Source of the DNA: Nemophila menziesii
Lineage: Eukaryota; Streptophyta; Magnoliopsida; Boraginales; Hydrophyllaceae
DNA: 64,000 nt
Assembly (NCBI GenBank): GCA_029959085.1
Contig: JARWIR010000016.1
Span: forward strand, 21,833,499 to 21,897,498
Direction of reading: 5' to 3'
Program-made: the position numbers and the translations under genes
Notes under the pieces: generated by a model
The model's database searches: none
Told to the model about the DNA's origin: nothing
Seen by the model: only the letters and a program-made list of their open reading frames with translations
In this document: positions 35,479 to 45,420 of the stretch, piece after piece
How the letters are laid out: each line of letters opens with the position of its first letter
How positions within the stretch are numbered: the stretch's first letter is position 1

Positions 35479-37565
35479 CTAATAATTTTTTTTACAAATA
35501 TTCACAATTCGTTCTCGTACACAAATCAAACCCTTTTCACCCTTTAAGAAATCATGTACTTCACCATTTAATATCACATAAAAAGTAGGAGTTATTATAT
35601 ATAACTCTATCCAATTAACATATTTCGTTATAAATTTGAGACCCTTAAGAAACTCGAAAATAAATTCCCACAAAACCGAATCATAAGTCTTGTACAAGTA
35701 TATTTAGATTGTACACCTTAGAGAACTAGTACTATTGGTGTATTCTCTCAACAGCTCTTGCATAAGATAAATATCTATCAAGGGTCTTTGATGTCTCGTG
35801 ACAAATAAATCCATAATAGAGACATTGTTTTGGGAGTTTATTGGGCCTAAGTGAGGGATTTTTCCTTGTTATTTGCTATACTGCACTCTGTATTCTAGTT
35901 TTGGATTATTTACTATTTATAGATATTTTTGTGTTTTAATGGTGTGTTTAGTGTGTATTTTAGGTACATGCTTGATACAAGGGTCCAAGAGGAATATAAG
36001 AATCAAAATATGAAGAGAAACCCAAAGCCATGGCAGTATTTGAACTTAGAGCCATAGTGGAGAGTTTTAGGTTGTTCGGGAGATTTATTGCACTTGAGTG
36101 TTTCTGTTGCCACGAATTTTGAGTAATAGATTTGGATCTGAAACCTTTTTGGTTGGATAGAGCTTGAATTCAGGGTCGTATGGCAAGTGACGACACTCAG
36201 TTCGGATATAAGACGAATAAGTTATGCTAATAACCGTTGTCAGGGTTCAAACCAGAAATCTGGTGAAAGCAAAAACGGGTTGGGAAAAATTTGACATATT
36301 TCCGTAACCCTAGAAGGATCGCAATTAGAAACTATATAAGTTTATTTTCCAGCCCCCATATCATTATATTTGGAGTTAGCAATTATTTTATCCATCAAAA
36401 AGAAGAAGGGGCGCTTATTTTAACAGGAGGAGAAGAGGAGAAGGGTTTGTCTATAAACCCAGCGATTCTTCTCCATCTATCATCTGAATCCTTTTGATTA
36501 AAAGTGTAAAGTTAATCTATTTTGTATATTAATTATGATTCTTGCATTATTTTTCTGTAATTTTTATTTTTCATTCACGAACTAACCTCATTGCTTGAGG
36601 TTTGATATTGTAATACATTTTGTTTAGCTTTTTGATGATGTTATTATATTTGGAATATCAGTTTGATAATTAATTGAAGTGGGTTTAATACCATTGTTTA
36701 TGTGTTTGTATTAAATACTTCTGTGCTCTAGCGCTAAGTAGCAGGTAGTTGTAGTAATCGACCTAACACCTGAGCGGGAGGCGATATTACAGAATTAGTA
36801 CATAAGCGCCTAATGTCTTTTATCGGACGATATTAGCACGCTAGGTAGTCAATAGGGTAAGAGGGACTGAAGCCTACCTGAACGCGGAGAAAATGGATAA
36901 GGTAGAGAGCTAGGTTCGCCCTTATGGGAGCTTAGATTGACTTAGAATATCGATTAATGTGAACAACAAAACCACCCTCCCTTATAAATACAAAATCATT
37001 TAGCGGCATAATTTATTACTAGCAAAGCTCAGCATTCATCTTGTATATTTTTATTAGTTATTTGCATTTGCATTTTATTTAATTAGTATTTTAGTTTATT
37101 TGTAATTTTGTCCTTTACATAAAAAACCAAACAAATATTTTCATCTTTAAATCATTTAGTATTTTGTTATTTGGATTACAAACTCTACGCATTTACATTA
37201 GAATAAATACCTTGAATCGCAATAATCCATTAGAATAAATACCTTGAATAGCAATGATCCATGTGGAAAACGATACGATACTTATCATTCTCGTTACATA
37301 CGATCCGTACTCTCATCGAAGTCGATTCCCCTATTATTTTTATTCTATTTATTTACGTGAACGAAAAAGATCAGTCTTCCAGAGACAAAAACACTTTGCT
37401 CTTTATCTACTAAAACATCCAAAATCTTTTTCATTCAATCTGCTATAATTATCGTGACGGCTTTATAAATCATGTTGCAACACGAGATAGATATATAATC
37501 TTCAATTTTTTAGGAATTTCTTTCATCGGAATAAAAGCAATATTAGTGATATTTAATTGTTTAAA
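35479..37565 (-). mobile_element. LINE reverse-transcriptase fragment split by a solo LTR
   Basis: Minus-strand pieces on both sides of 35789-37373 form one RT domain. The upstream piece has NITNIAFIPMKEIPK (frame then shifts) and KILDVLVDKEQSVFVSGR. The downstream piece has PLIDIYLMQELLREY, YKTYDSVLWEFI and VILNGEVHDFLKGEKG. Stops and frameshifts make it inactive. The frame is continuous across the LTR junction when one GTCTT is removed. Confidence 0.8.
35789..37373 (+). repeat. Solo LTR copy D, inserted in a LINE RT
   Basis: Begins TGATGTCTCG, ends AAAGATCA, 1585 bp. Flanked by a perfect 5-bp duplication GTCTT (35784-35788 and 37374-37378). Most similar to copy E. It contains a 33-bp direct tandem duplication at about 37197-37262 ('cattagaataaatacctt' twice). 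There is no internal region, so it is a solo LTR. Confidence 0.85.
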
Positions 37566-37639
37566 CAATAAACCGGAAACAAAAATATATCATATGTAGT
37601 GTAAAAGGTGAAACTTATACCACAATTACCATTATTGTA

Positions 37640-38260
37640 AATTTCATTATTTTTATCATATAATATTTATTTAATTTTCATTTTAACTTAAAATCCGACC
37701 ATCACCACCACTAACCACCGCCAATTTCTCCCACAACCACCACCGACTAGTTCCGTCGTTGTCAATCACCAGCGACCAATTCCACTACCACGGCTGCGTC
37801 CGCTAAATTTTTTAAAATTCATATTTCATTCCAAAAATTAATAAAAATAAAAAATTGTAATTTTGAATGGAGCAAATTCATATCTACATCTGTGAATTTT
37901 TTCGATCTTTTTTTTATATATACAATTTTATGTATTACTAGAATACACAAAAATAGATTTATGTATATTTAAAATACACAAAACCACATAATCAATTTAA
38001 AACTTCCCATTATTTTTTAAAATCATTTTTACCTATACTAATTCAAATACACCAGTTTTATTTGCTTTCAGTCCAACCTCTTTTTATGAATTTGTCTATC
38101 TTTATAATGCACGTATTTTTGTGTATTACAAAAATAACTAAAATCACAGATTTTTTAAGTCCAATCTCTTATTTTTATGTGATTTTGTATATTTTTCTAG
38201 TGAAAAAACAAAGTTATGTGTATTGCATGTACTTGTAATCGACATTAAACCATTTGTAGG
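37640..38260 (+). repeat. Dispersed repeat R1, copy 2
   Basis: Same order of blocks as 26385-26790: an ACC-rich block, then 'gagcaaattcatatctacat' and 'cacaaaaccacataatcaat', followed by the same degenerate TGTGATTTTGTATATT motifs. No coding capacity. Confidence 0.7.
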
Positions 38261-38421
38261 AGGTCTTTCGCTAGTACTTATATGAGAAGACGGATTATTG
38301 TGACCATTGTTAGATTTGTGTATAAGAGAGAAAATAAATTTGATTTGTGTATTTCATTGATATGATTTTTGATGTAGTACATTGCTTATATAGAATACTA
38401 AATGATCACACATTACATCTA

Positions 38422-38424
<3 letters not shown>

Positions 38425-38500
<76 letters not shown>
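38425..38500. repeat. (AT)n microsatellite
   Basis: 76 bases of uninterrupted AT. Confidence 0.98.
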
Positions 38501-38503
<3 letters not shown>

Positions 38504-38736
38504 ATTAGTTTAAAAGGTCCACAAACCCAATAACCCACCCCCAAAGAGTCCAACCTATTATTTCATCGCATGAAGGTCTAGTGTTTTAATAGATATACCA
38601 TTCTTACTCGTGTAGTTAATTTATCTTATTAGATTTCTTCCATAATTATCTCAATCCATATATATTATTTTGTAACTGCTTCCACTTTTATATCATCTCT
38701 AATTAATCCCACAATAAAAAAAATCCATTCGTAGAT

Positions 38737-39195
38737 TCAAATCTCTCTTTTTCGGGTCTTTGTTTGAATCGATTTATAGAGTCCCAAAGCAGTCCCCTCT
38801 GGCTCTGGAGCAGCCGCCAAGTTCAGCCAATACTGTTGCGGCCGTTTCTCACCGTACACCGGAAGTAGCTGATGCGAAACTAATCTTTGATGATCGTTCA
38901 CCAATTCATCTTCGATCTCAATGATGTTGTCATTTTTGTTGAGAATGGAGAAGTCGAGCGTAGTGAAAGAGTCGGTACGAGAGGAGTTGTTAGAGTACTC
39001 CTCTTCAGCTCCGCCGGCGGTGCTGAAGTTATTTGATGCGTCGGAGTCATCTCTGATGACGGTGATGGTCTCAGTTTCATCGCAGTATGATGAGTTCGGA
39101 AATTCAACTTCCAAATTTAGATCCAAAATATCTCTCGATAGACTCTCTCTATATATATGTATATATACTAGTATAGAGAAGAGAGAGAAAATCAC
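38737..39195 (-). CDS. Unknown ORF, acidic/serine-rich, possibly a gene or exon
   Basis: 152 codons, open on the minus strand, less AT-rich than its surroundings. The first 20 residues (MIFSLFSILVYIHIYRESLS) come from a TATATA/GAGA-rich stretch and may be promoter or intron rather than protein. The rest is acidic and rich in Asp, Glu and Ser (CDETETITVIRDDSDASNN, SILNKNDNIIEIEDELVN), then a turn to VYGEKRPQQYWLNLAAAPEP and a basic end KTRKREI. There is no second Met. The opposite strand is also open for 92 codons, so strand is not proven. I do not recognise a family. Confidence 0.35.
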   Translation of the reverse strand: MIFSLFSILVYIHIYRESLSRDILDLNLEVEFPNSSYCDETETITVIRDDSDASNNFSTAGGAEEEYSNNSSRTDSFTTLDFSILNKNDNIIEIEDELVNDHQRLVSHQLLPVYGEKRPQQYWLNLAAAPEPEGTALGLYKSIQTKTRKREI

Positions 39196-39231
39196 ATGAA
39201 GAGATCTAATCAGGAGAGAATATAGCGTTAC

Positions 39232-39355
39232 ATTAGTGGTGTGCTAGTTAACATCGGTGGGTTGTAATTAACATGAAATATTTAATATTCTGTTTTCGAT
39301 GGGTTATGTGTGGAATATTAGTGGTGTGCTAGTTAACGTCGGTGGGTTGTAATTA
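39232..39355. repeat. 39-bp direct repeat, two copies
   Basis: 'attagtggtgtgctagttaa' and the following 19 bases occur at 39232-39270 and again at 39317-39355 with one or two changes, 85 bases apart. Confidence 0.85.
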
Positions 39356-39639
39356 CTGGTGTTTTGGACATTATGAAAAAAGGACGAGTTACTGGGGTAG
39401 TGTCGTGGTGTGTGTATAGAATTGAATAGGTTATATACGACAGGTTTGACTTTGATCTGATTACCACGATTACAATAAAAAAATATTAAAGATATATAAA
39501 CATTAATTTCTATTTTTTTATTCGTTTTGTTTTGTACTTTAATTGAATGTTTTTGGCAATTTTTTCCTTTTTGTTTTGAAATTAACTTATTGCTTGCGTA
39601 TAATTAGGAAATTAGTTTCGGTAAGTCAAAAGATACTAA

Positions 39640-39842
39640 TGGAGCAGAAGGGCTATCCAGACTTTTTGGGTGGGTTGGACATGATGGGCAACTGACTAAA
39701 GTCCATAGACTCTATTAGTAAATCACCCATATACATACATATATATATACATACATATATATATATATATATTGTAACAAACTTTGTCTCGTTGTGTGAG
39801 CTGTTTTTATTCCTTTGCTCACACACTACGTGTGGTTTATCA
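39640..39842 (-). repeat. Start of the copia 3' LTR
   Basis: Begins TGATAAACCACACG next to a TTGAGGAGGGA purine tract. It includes an inverted repeat (CACACGTAGTGTGTG) and an internal AT microsatellite (39727-39773). A block near 39655-39720 is shared with 63315-63405. The 3' border is not resolved. Confidence 0.6.
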
Positions 39843-39855
39843 TCCCTCCTCAAGC

Positions 39856-40473
39856 TTAGGGTATGGAGTAGAGGAAGCTTGGGGAGAATGAAGAAAATTG
39901 CGTAGGAGCATGTCCTTTGGTGAAGACATCAGCCATTTGCAGATTTGATGGAACATGAACCAAAGAAAGTTGCTTAACATTGACTTGCTCTCGAAAAAAG
40001 TGAAAATCAACATCAATGTGATGAGTTCTTATGTGAAAGACGGGATTTATAGCAAGAGCAATATCCGATTGATTATCACAAGCAAGAATAGGTGTAGGAA
40101 TCTTGATTTTTAAACTTTGTAGTAAGAAAGTCAACCACTTCAGCTCAGCTGATACAAAGGCCATGGCTCTATATTCTGCTTCAGATGAAGAGCATGAAAC
40201 TATTAATTGCTTCTTAGAACCCCATGATATAATGTTTGAACCCAAGAAAATACAGTAGCCGGTTGTTGAACGGTGATCAATAGTGCAGCTAGCCCAATTA
40301 AAATCACATAATGCCTTGAGTGTAAGAGATGAAACATGAAAGAGTAGCCCATAATTTATTGTACCTTTTATATAACATAGTAAGCGTTTAAGAGCATCAT
40401 AATCATGATTCGAAGGTTTGTGCATAGTAACATCAAAAGCAATGTCAGGACGTGAAATTGTGAGATATTGCAC
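39856..40473 (-). pseudogene. Copia RNase H
   Basis: A 205-codon open frame ending at a natural stop beside the polypurine tract. Copia landmarks in order: YLTISRPDIAFDV, RLLCYIKGTINYGL, CDFNWASC (first Asp), DHRSTTGYCIFLG, CSSSEAEYRAMA (Glu), ACDNQSDIALA (Asp), then HIDVDFHFFREQV and NLQMADVFTKGH. It is intact as a domain but cut off from RT by frame changes. It removes RNA from the reverse-transcription hybrid. Confidence 0.9.
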
Positions 40474-40573
40474 CGCACTAACAGGACTTCGAAATTAAAA
40501 TGAGTCATCATAAGGTAGGAAATCTTGATTAGATATCAGTGCATATTTATTTAACGACGGTGTATTAATAGCT

Positions 40574-41208
40574 TTACACCCAGCTAAACCAGCACGTTGA
40601 AGGATGGATGAAGTACGTGGATTGATTTATTTCATAGCCAGCTGGAGAGCAGTGTATATCAAGACCAAGGGAATAAGCCAAATTACCCAAATCCTTCATC
40701 TGAAAGCGAGACTTTGGTGAATCAATAATAGGTGAAGTTAAAGAAGGATCAGCCCCAGTAATTAGAATATCATCAACGTAAACTAGGATGATCGTAAGAG
40801 TTGAATCAAAACCTCGAACAAACATCGACGACTCGGCAAAACTAACAACAAAATCATGAAATGTGAGAAAGAATGTAAGAAGTTGATACCAGGCTCTAGG
40901 CGCTTGGTTGAGGCCATAGAGTGATTTACGAAGTTTACATACAAATGTAGGTTTAGACTTATCAACAGATCATGTAGGTTGATGCATATAAACATCTTCA
41001 GTCAAAATCCCATGCAAAAAAGCATTAGATATGTCAAGTTGACAGATATTCCAGGCAAAATGCGCAGCCAAAGTAAGAATTATACGAACGGTTTGGTGCT
41101 TAGCAACTTACTGAAAGTCTCAAGATAATCTACTCCATAGTCTTGAAGATAACCCGAGCAACCAATCGAGCTTTGTAACGCGCAAGTGAACAATTAGCAT
41201 TACGTTTA
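40574..41208 (-). pseudogene. Copia reverse transcriptase
   Basis: Spread over several frames: RYKARLVA near 41150, a LYGLNQAPRAW-like stretch near 40900, then the catalytic VYVDDILITGADP in the open piece 40574-40825. The YVDD motif is intact. Multiple frameshifts make it inactive. Confidence 0.85.
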
Positions 41209-41210
41209 AC

Positions 41211-41564
41211 TCAATAAATCCATTTGCAAGTAATAGGATCACAATTATTAGGTGATGGAACAAGGTCCCATGTATGCTGACTCATTAAGGCATTATACTC
41301 TTCTTGCATAGACAATTGCCAATATGTAAATTTGCAAGCCTCTTTGTAAGAAGTAGGTTCAGAGAGAGAAGGTGATATGGATTGACATTTATATCTGAGT
41401 TTAAGAGAACCAGATTGTTTTCTTGTAATCATATGATGAGATGGAAGTGGTGGTGGTGGTGGTGGAGGTGGTGGTGGACTTGGTGAAGGAGAAGATGAAT
41501 TTGTGACTGGTGGAGATGATGATGATAATGATGGTGAAGGTGGAGTAGAGACTGAGTCTGACAA
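41211..41564 (-). pseudogene. Copia integrase-RT linker and RT start
   Basis: A Ser/Pro-rich linker with about ten prolines coded by a GGT-type repeat (plus strand 41447-41478), then HHMITRKQSG, YKEACKFTYWQLSMQEEYNA and TWDLVPSPNN with KWIY, the usual entry into copia RT. Confidence 0.85.
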
Positions 41565-41994
41565 AGAGGATCCAAATGGATGAGTAAGGGAAGAGAGATT
41601 GATTAGAGAGGAGAATAAATCATGATATGTATAGTGATGAGAGTCATCAGGATTAGGGGAAGAAGATTCTACTGATTTAAAAGAAAAGGATGACTTTTAA
41701 ATATGACATGTCTGGAAACATACACTTGATTAGAGGAAAGGGAAAGACATTTATAACCTTTTGTTGAAGAACAATAACCCAAAAAGAGACATTTTTTAGA
41801 TTTTGGGGAGAGTTTGTGTGGCGCATAAGGCTTTAACCATGGGTTGCAAAGACAACCAAAGATTTTTAGATGAGAGTAAGAAGGAGAGACACGAAAAAGT
41901 TTCTAAAATTGACTCAATTTTTATAGAATGGTGTAGGAAGTAAATTGATTAAATACACAGCAGTAGAGAGTGCATCAAGCCAGAATTTGGGAGT

Positions 41995-42480
41995 TTATGA
42001 AGCATGATTTAGGATAGTCATAGTGGTTTCAATAAGATGACGGTGCTTTCGCTCAGAAGCCCCATTTTTCTCAGGAGTATAGGGACAAGTAGTTTGGTGA
42101 ATGACACCATGATCAAGGAGAAATTGTTGAAAAATGTTACTCAAATACTCACCTCTATTATCACTGCGCAAAATTTTAATTTTGGAGGTGAATTGAGTTA
42201 AAACCATGAGATAAAAATTTTGAAAACGTAAAGCAACATCATATTTTAGCTTCATGTGGTAAATCCAAGTATATCTACTATCAACAAGAACAAGATAATA
42301 CTTGAATAAAGAGTTAGAAGACATAGGAGATGGTCCCCGTACATCACTATGAACTATATCAAAAGGTGCAAGACTACAAGAATATGAATATGTAAAAGAT
42401 AATTTGTGTGCTTTAGAGACAACACAAGCAGTACAATTTAAACCATGAAAGTCTAATCTAGAACTAAGAATGGAAGACAA
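41995..42480 (-). pseudogene. Copia integrase core
   Basis: A 161-codon open frame with the gag-pre-integrase CTACVVSKAHKLSF and the DDE core: HSDVRGPSP (first Asp), LRSDNRGEYLS (second Asp), then NGASERKHRHL (Glu). All three catalytic acids are present. It inserts retrotransposon DNA into the genome. It is open here but isolated by stops on both sides. Confidence 0.9.
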
Positions 42481-42507
42481 AGGATGACCAAGTCTATAAT
42501 GCTATAA

Positions 42508-42939
42508 CTAAGCAGAGGAGACACTTGATTGAGAAGAGAGACATGTGAATACTGAAGATGAGGTGGGAGATGGCTTCAAACGAGACCCTAGAGGAATAGG
42601 ATAAAGCCCATTTTTATACGGGCCCTGAAAAAAGATACATTTAATGTGAGAATCAAAAAGTGATACCGAGGATGAGGAGAAGGAAATGACACAATTTTTG
42701 TCCTTAGTAAAACGAGAAATGGACAATATATTTGAGGAAATAAGAGGAACATGAAGAATGGAGTTTAACTGAAAAGTAGTGGATGATGATGAGAACTTAC
42801 TATTTCCAATACTAGCAATGCGCAAAGAGTGACCATTACCCACAAATACAACATTATTACCTTGATATGGTGATGATTGTTGGAGAAGAGTTAGATCACT
42901 AGTAACAGGATTGTTGGCGCTGGAATCTAAGTACCACAT
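42508..42939 (-). pseudogene. Copia aspartic protease
   Basis: Open piece beginning MWYLDSSANNPVTSDL, followed by NNVVFVGNGHSLRIASIG and a block ending LHVPLISSNILSI, the copia protease pattern. The catalytic triad DSG reads DSS here, so it should be inactive even if expressed. Confidence 0.85.
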
Positions 42940-43470
42940 CTCTGGATCATAAGAAGAAAACGATGATTGACCACTAGTAGATGTAGATTGAGCATCATAA
43001 GCAATCCGTTGTTGAGCTCGAGGAGATGAATAGGTGGTGAAATCTCCACGATACTAACAATCAAGAGCACCATGACCATAACGAATACAAATTTGACAGG
43101 TAGGTGTTGAAGATGAAAAAGCACTCACAGCAGAGGTTGGAGGTTGACCTAAAATCGACGATGAAGAGAACGAATTTCGAGCTCACCCCCGACCACGACC
43201 TCGAGAAGCAGAGGATTGTTGACTATTTGAATACAACACAGTGTGAGTTGGAAAAATTACACACGAATCAGATATTTTCATATGGAGCTCTTCAGAGACA
43301 AGTAAGCTCCTAAGAGAGTGAAATGTAAGTGTTGATGATTGTGAGTTGGAAATACGAATATTCAACTTAAATTGATTGTATTCAGATGCTAAAACCTTTA
43401 AGGTATACATGATGATATCCTCTAAAGGTAGAGCACCAGAAATAGTAGTTGGGTGTATGAATTTGGGTGG
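42940..43470 (-). pseudogene. Copia gag, C-terminal part with zinc knuckle
   Basis: Contains IIMYTLKVLASEYNQFKLNI and LRSLLVSEELH from UBN2-type gag, then a zinc knuckle CQICIRYGHGALDC (CX2CX4HX4C) near 43050-43090. The N-terminal half is lost at 43470, where the sequence jumps into the CACTA arm after PPKFIHPTT. Confidence 0.8.
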
Positions 43471-43734
43471 TATCTTTAGTGGCAAAAAATTTAACACTAA
43501 AAATCTTAATTTTGCCGCTAATAGTCGTTATTTGTCGTCTCTATAAGTTCGTCGCTAAAGATACCTTTAGTAGCAAATTATTTGTTTTTGCCTCTATTAA
43601 CTTTATCTTTAGCGGCAAATATTGTCGCTAAAAATATAATTAGAGGCCACTTTGGTTTTTTAAAAATATCATTAGAGGCCATTTCAGTTGTTGACGCAAT
43701 AACTTCTCCGCTAATGCTACTATTTCTTGTAGTG

Positions 43735-43800
43735 TTGGGATATGCTACTACTATGAAACCAACTACTGCTAAGGGTATAATTGGTATTTACTTCCTCATT
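43735..43800 (+). pseudogene. WNK kinase fragment downstream of the CACTA end
   Basis: Plus-strand reading from 43735 gives LGYATTMKPTTAKGIIG, matching the WNK activation segment that normally follows KIGDLG. It continues the exon at 44154-44290, but lies on the opposite strand. Only about 18 residues can be recognised before similarity stops. Confidence 0.6.
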
Positions 43801-43821
43801 TTTGCAATCTTCAGAGTAATG

Positions 43822-43889
43822 ATTTGGGTGGTATACTTGGGCGTATGAATTTGGGTGGTATACTTGGGTGTATGAATTTGGGTGGTATA
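43822..43889 (+). repeat. 27-bp tandem repeat, 2.5 units
   Basis: Units begin ATTTGGGTGGTATA at 43822, 43849 and 43876. A matching stretch, TTGGGTGTATGAATTTGGG, occurs in the copia gag at 43449-43467, so the spacer of the inverted repeat was probably copied from there. Confidence 0.8.
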
Positions 43890-44153
43890 TATCATTAGCG
43901 GGGAAGTTATTGCGTCAACAACTAAAATGGCCTCTAATGATATTTTTAAAAAACCAAAGTGGCCTCTAATTATATTTTTAGCGACAATATTTGCCGCTAA
44001 AGATAAAGTTAATAGAGGCAAAAACAAATAATTTGCTACTAAAGGTATCTTTAGCGACGAACTTATAAAGGCGACAAATAACGATTATTAGCGGCAAAAT
44101 TAAGATTTTTAGTGTTAAATTTTTTGCCACTAAAGATACAATTTCTTGTAGTG

Positions 44154-44730
44154 CAAGTCACCAATTTTAATTTCTTCTTGGTTTTCGTTAATGAAGATAT
44201 TATCACATTTTAAGTCTCTTTGAATTATAGGACTCTAAACCTCTAAGAATCTGTCTCATACTGTCATATCAACGCTTTTATGCTTTTGACGATACCTAAC
44301 CATCAATAACAATAGATGTTGATTACAAAATCACATCAAATAGTTGACAATCTTTGAACTAACACAAACTTAACTAACTACTCACTATCTCAAGCTTCGG
44401 AAGTGAAAAGCCTAGTGATCATGTTCACTATTTTTTTTTCACACGATCCATGAATCACAGGATTTGAAAATGTTATCATGTTTTAGCTGTCTAATAAAAT
44501 GAACTTCAGAATATAACTTTTCTAAATCTTCTAGTGATCGTAATATGTCATCAATTTTCACTCGATTTCATACCACTTCTACCCCCATCAAGTTGGTCAA
44601 ATGCCTTGAAACTACAGTAATAAATACTTGTTTTTTCAAGATTGAAAAAAATTGAACACATAAAAAAGAGATTATAAAGTTTAATTAACGTACACAGTCT
44701 TGAATGCGCAAGACTTCACTGTACTCAAAA
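44154..44730 (-). pseudogene. WNK-type protein kinase gene fragment with introns
   Basis: Minus-strand exons read: EVL.AFKTVY near 44690-44725, ending at a GT donor; AFDQLDG, VKIDDILRSLEDLEKLYSEV, HFIRQLKHDNI and SWI, then a FTSEA stretch (44389-44605); and, after a second intron (about 44295-44388), a third exon with [23 protein letters not shown] and IKIGDL (44154-44290). Plant WNK kinases carry [13 protein letters not shown] and KIGDLGLA here and lack the usual subdomain II Lys. The catalytic loop has Gln for His, and stops and frameshifts occur in all exons. Introns are retained, so it is a genomic copy, not a retrocopy. It is broken by the CACTA insertion after KIGD. Confidence 0.8.
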
Positions 44731-44819
44731 AGGGAAAACAAGACAATATGAGAGATTAATAGACAGTTATATACCATGATTCTTTTATAAGCAAAACCAC
44801 ATATACCTAACATGCTTAT

Positions 44820-45420
44820 TAGTTACCACATACACTCATAGTTCACATCGCCCTTCACTAGCGCATGCAACTCTAGCGAGTATGCCTCTATGACTATCTC
44901 CGATTCACAGCCATTTGTAAAACGAAGTGTAAAACAAACAATTCTGCCTGGTTTACTTGACTAAAACCACCAAGGAAGGATCCACTATTATTCTGTGAAT
45001 AGGCCTCCAACCCACGCTCTCAAGGTTTCGGACCCAAAACATCCATCTACATTAAGTTTTAATCCGATGGCTGGTTTGACCCACTTTACGAGAAAATTTC
45101 TAGCCGACACTACAATACCTCCATCCCGCTCCTTCCCCTAAGCCCTAACGAAAACTTTAGCCGTATACCTAGCCATAGCGCGTAGATCAGCAGTTGTTTT
45201 CCTTCGTCCCTCCAGATTAAAATAGTTATCATTTTTGTCTAACCACACGTGACAAATAATAGCTATCGCAGTTAAAGATAACTTTAAGCCCTTGTTAGTT
45301 TTATTACACAAAATAATCTCCTTCCACCACCTAAGGACAATTACACCTAGAAGACCATTTGAATTTCCGGGAGTTGTAATCTTTTCGGCAGCCCCCTGAA
45401 CACCTGCAGCACTGTCAAGA
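44820..45420 (-). mobile_element. LINE fragment, zf-RVT tail and RNase H start
   Basis: Minus-strand reading from 45420 gives WWKEIIL, ICHVWLDKNDNYFNLEGRRK, TTADLRAMARYTAKVFVRA, a stop, then VKWVKPAIGLKLNVDGCFGS, where LNVDG is the first RNase H catalytic site of plant LINEs. The rest of RNase H is not recognisable. Lineage differs from the 21-kb LINE. Confidence 0.65.

Larger units (their letters stand above)
39640..43470 (-). mobile_element. Ty1/copia retrotransposon, decayed, lacking the 5' end
   Basis: On the minus strand, gag C-terminus, zinc knuckle, protease, integrase, RT and RNase H appear in copia order, then a polypurine tract (rc of 39843-39853) and the start of a 3' LTR. Frames are broken in most domains. 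The 5' LTR and N-terminal gag are missing, replaced beyond 43470 by a rearranged CACTA/WNK segment. Confidence 0.9.
43471..44153. mobile_element. Non-autonomous CACTA element, split into inverted arms
   Basis: Arms 43471-43716 and 43893-44138 are inverted copies, about 246 bp each, nearly identical. The right arm, read on the minus strand, begins with a CACTA end CACTACAAGAAATTG at 44153. The left arm ends with the other CACTA end, ATTTCTTGTAGTG at 43734. Each arm lacks the opposite terminus, so the two together represent one short element. The usual 3-bp duplication, TTG/CAA, is present beside both termini (43735-43737 and 44154-44156). Confidence 0.8.

Noticed and set aside
43582..44027. 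Two near-identical open frames on opposite strands beginning MFLPLLTLSLAANIVAKN
   Set aside because: They are the same non-coding CACTA arm read from each side of the inverted repeat, not a duplicated gene.
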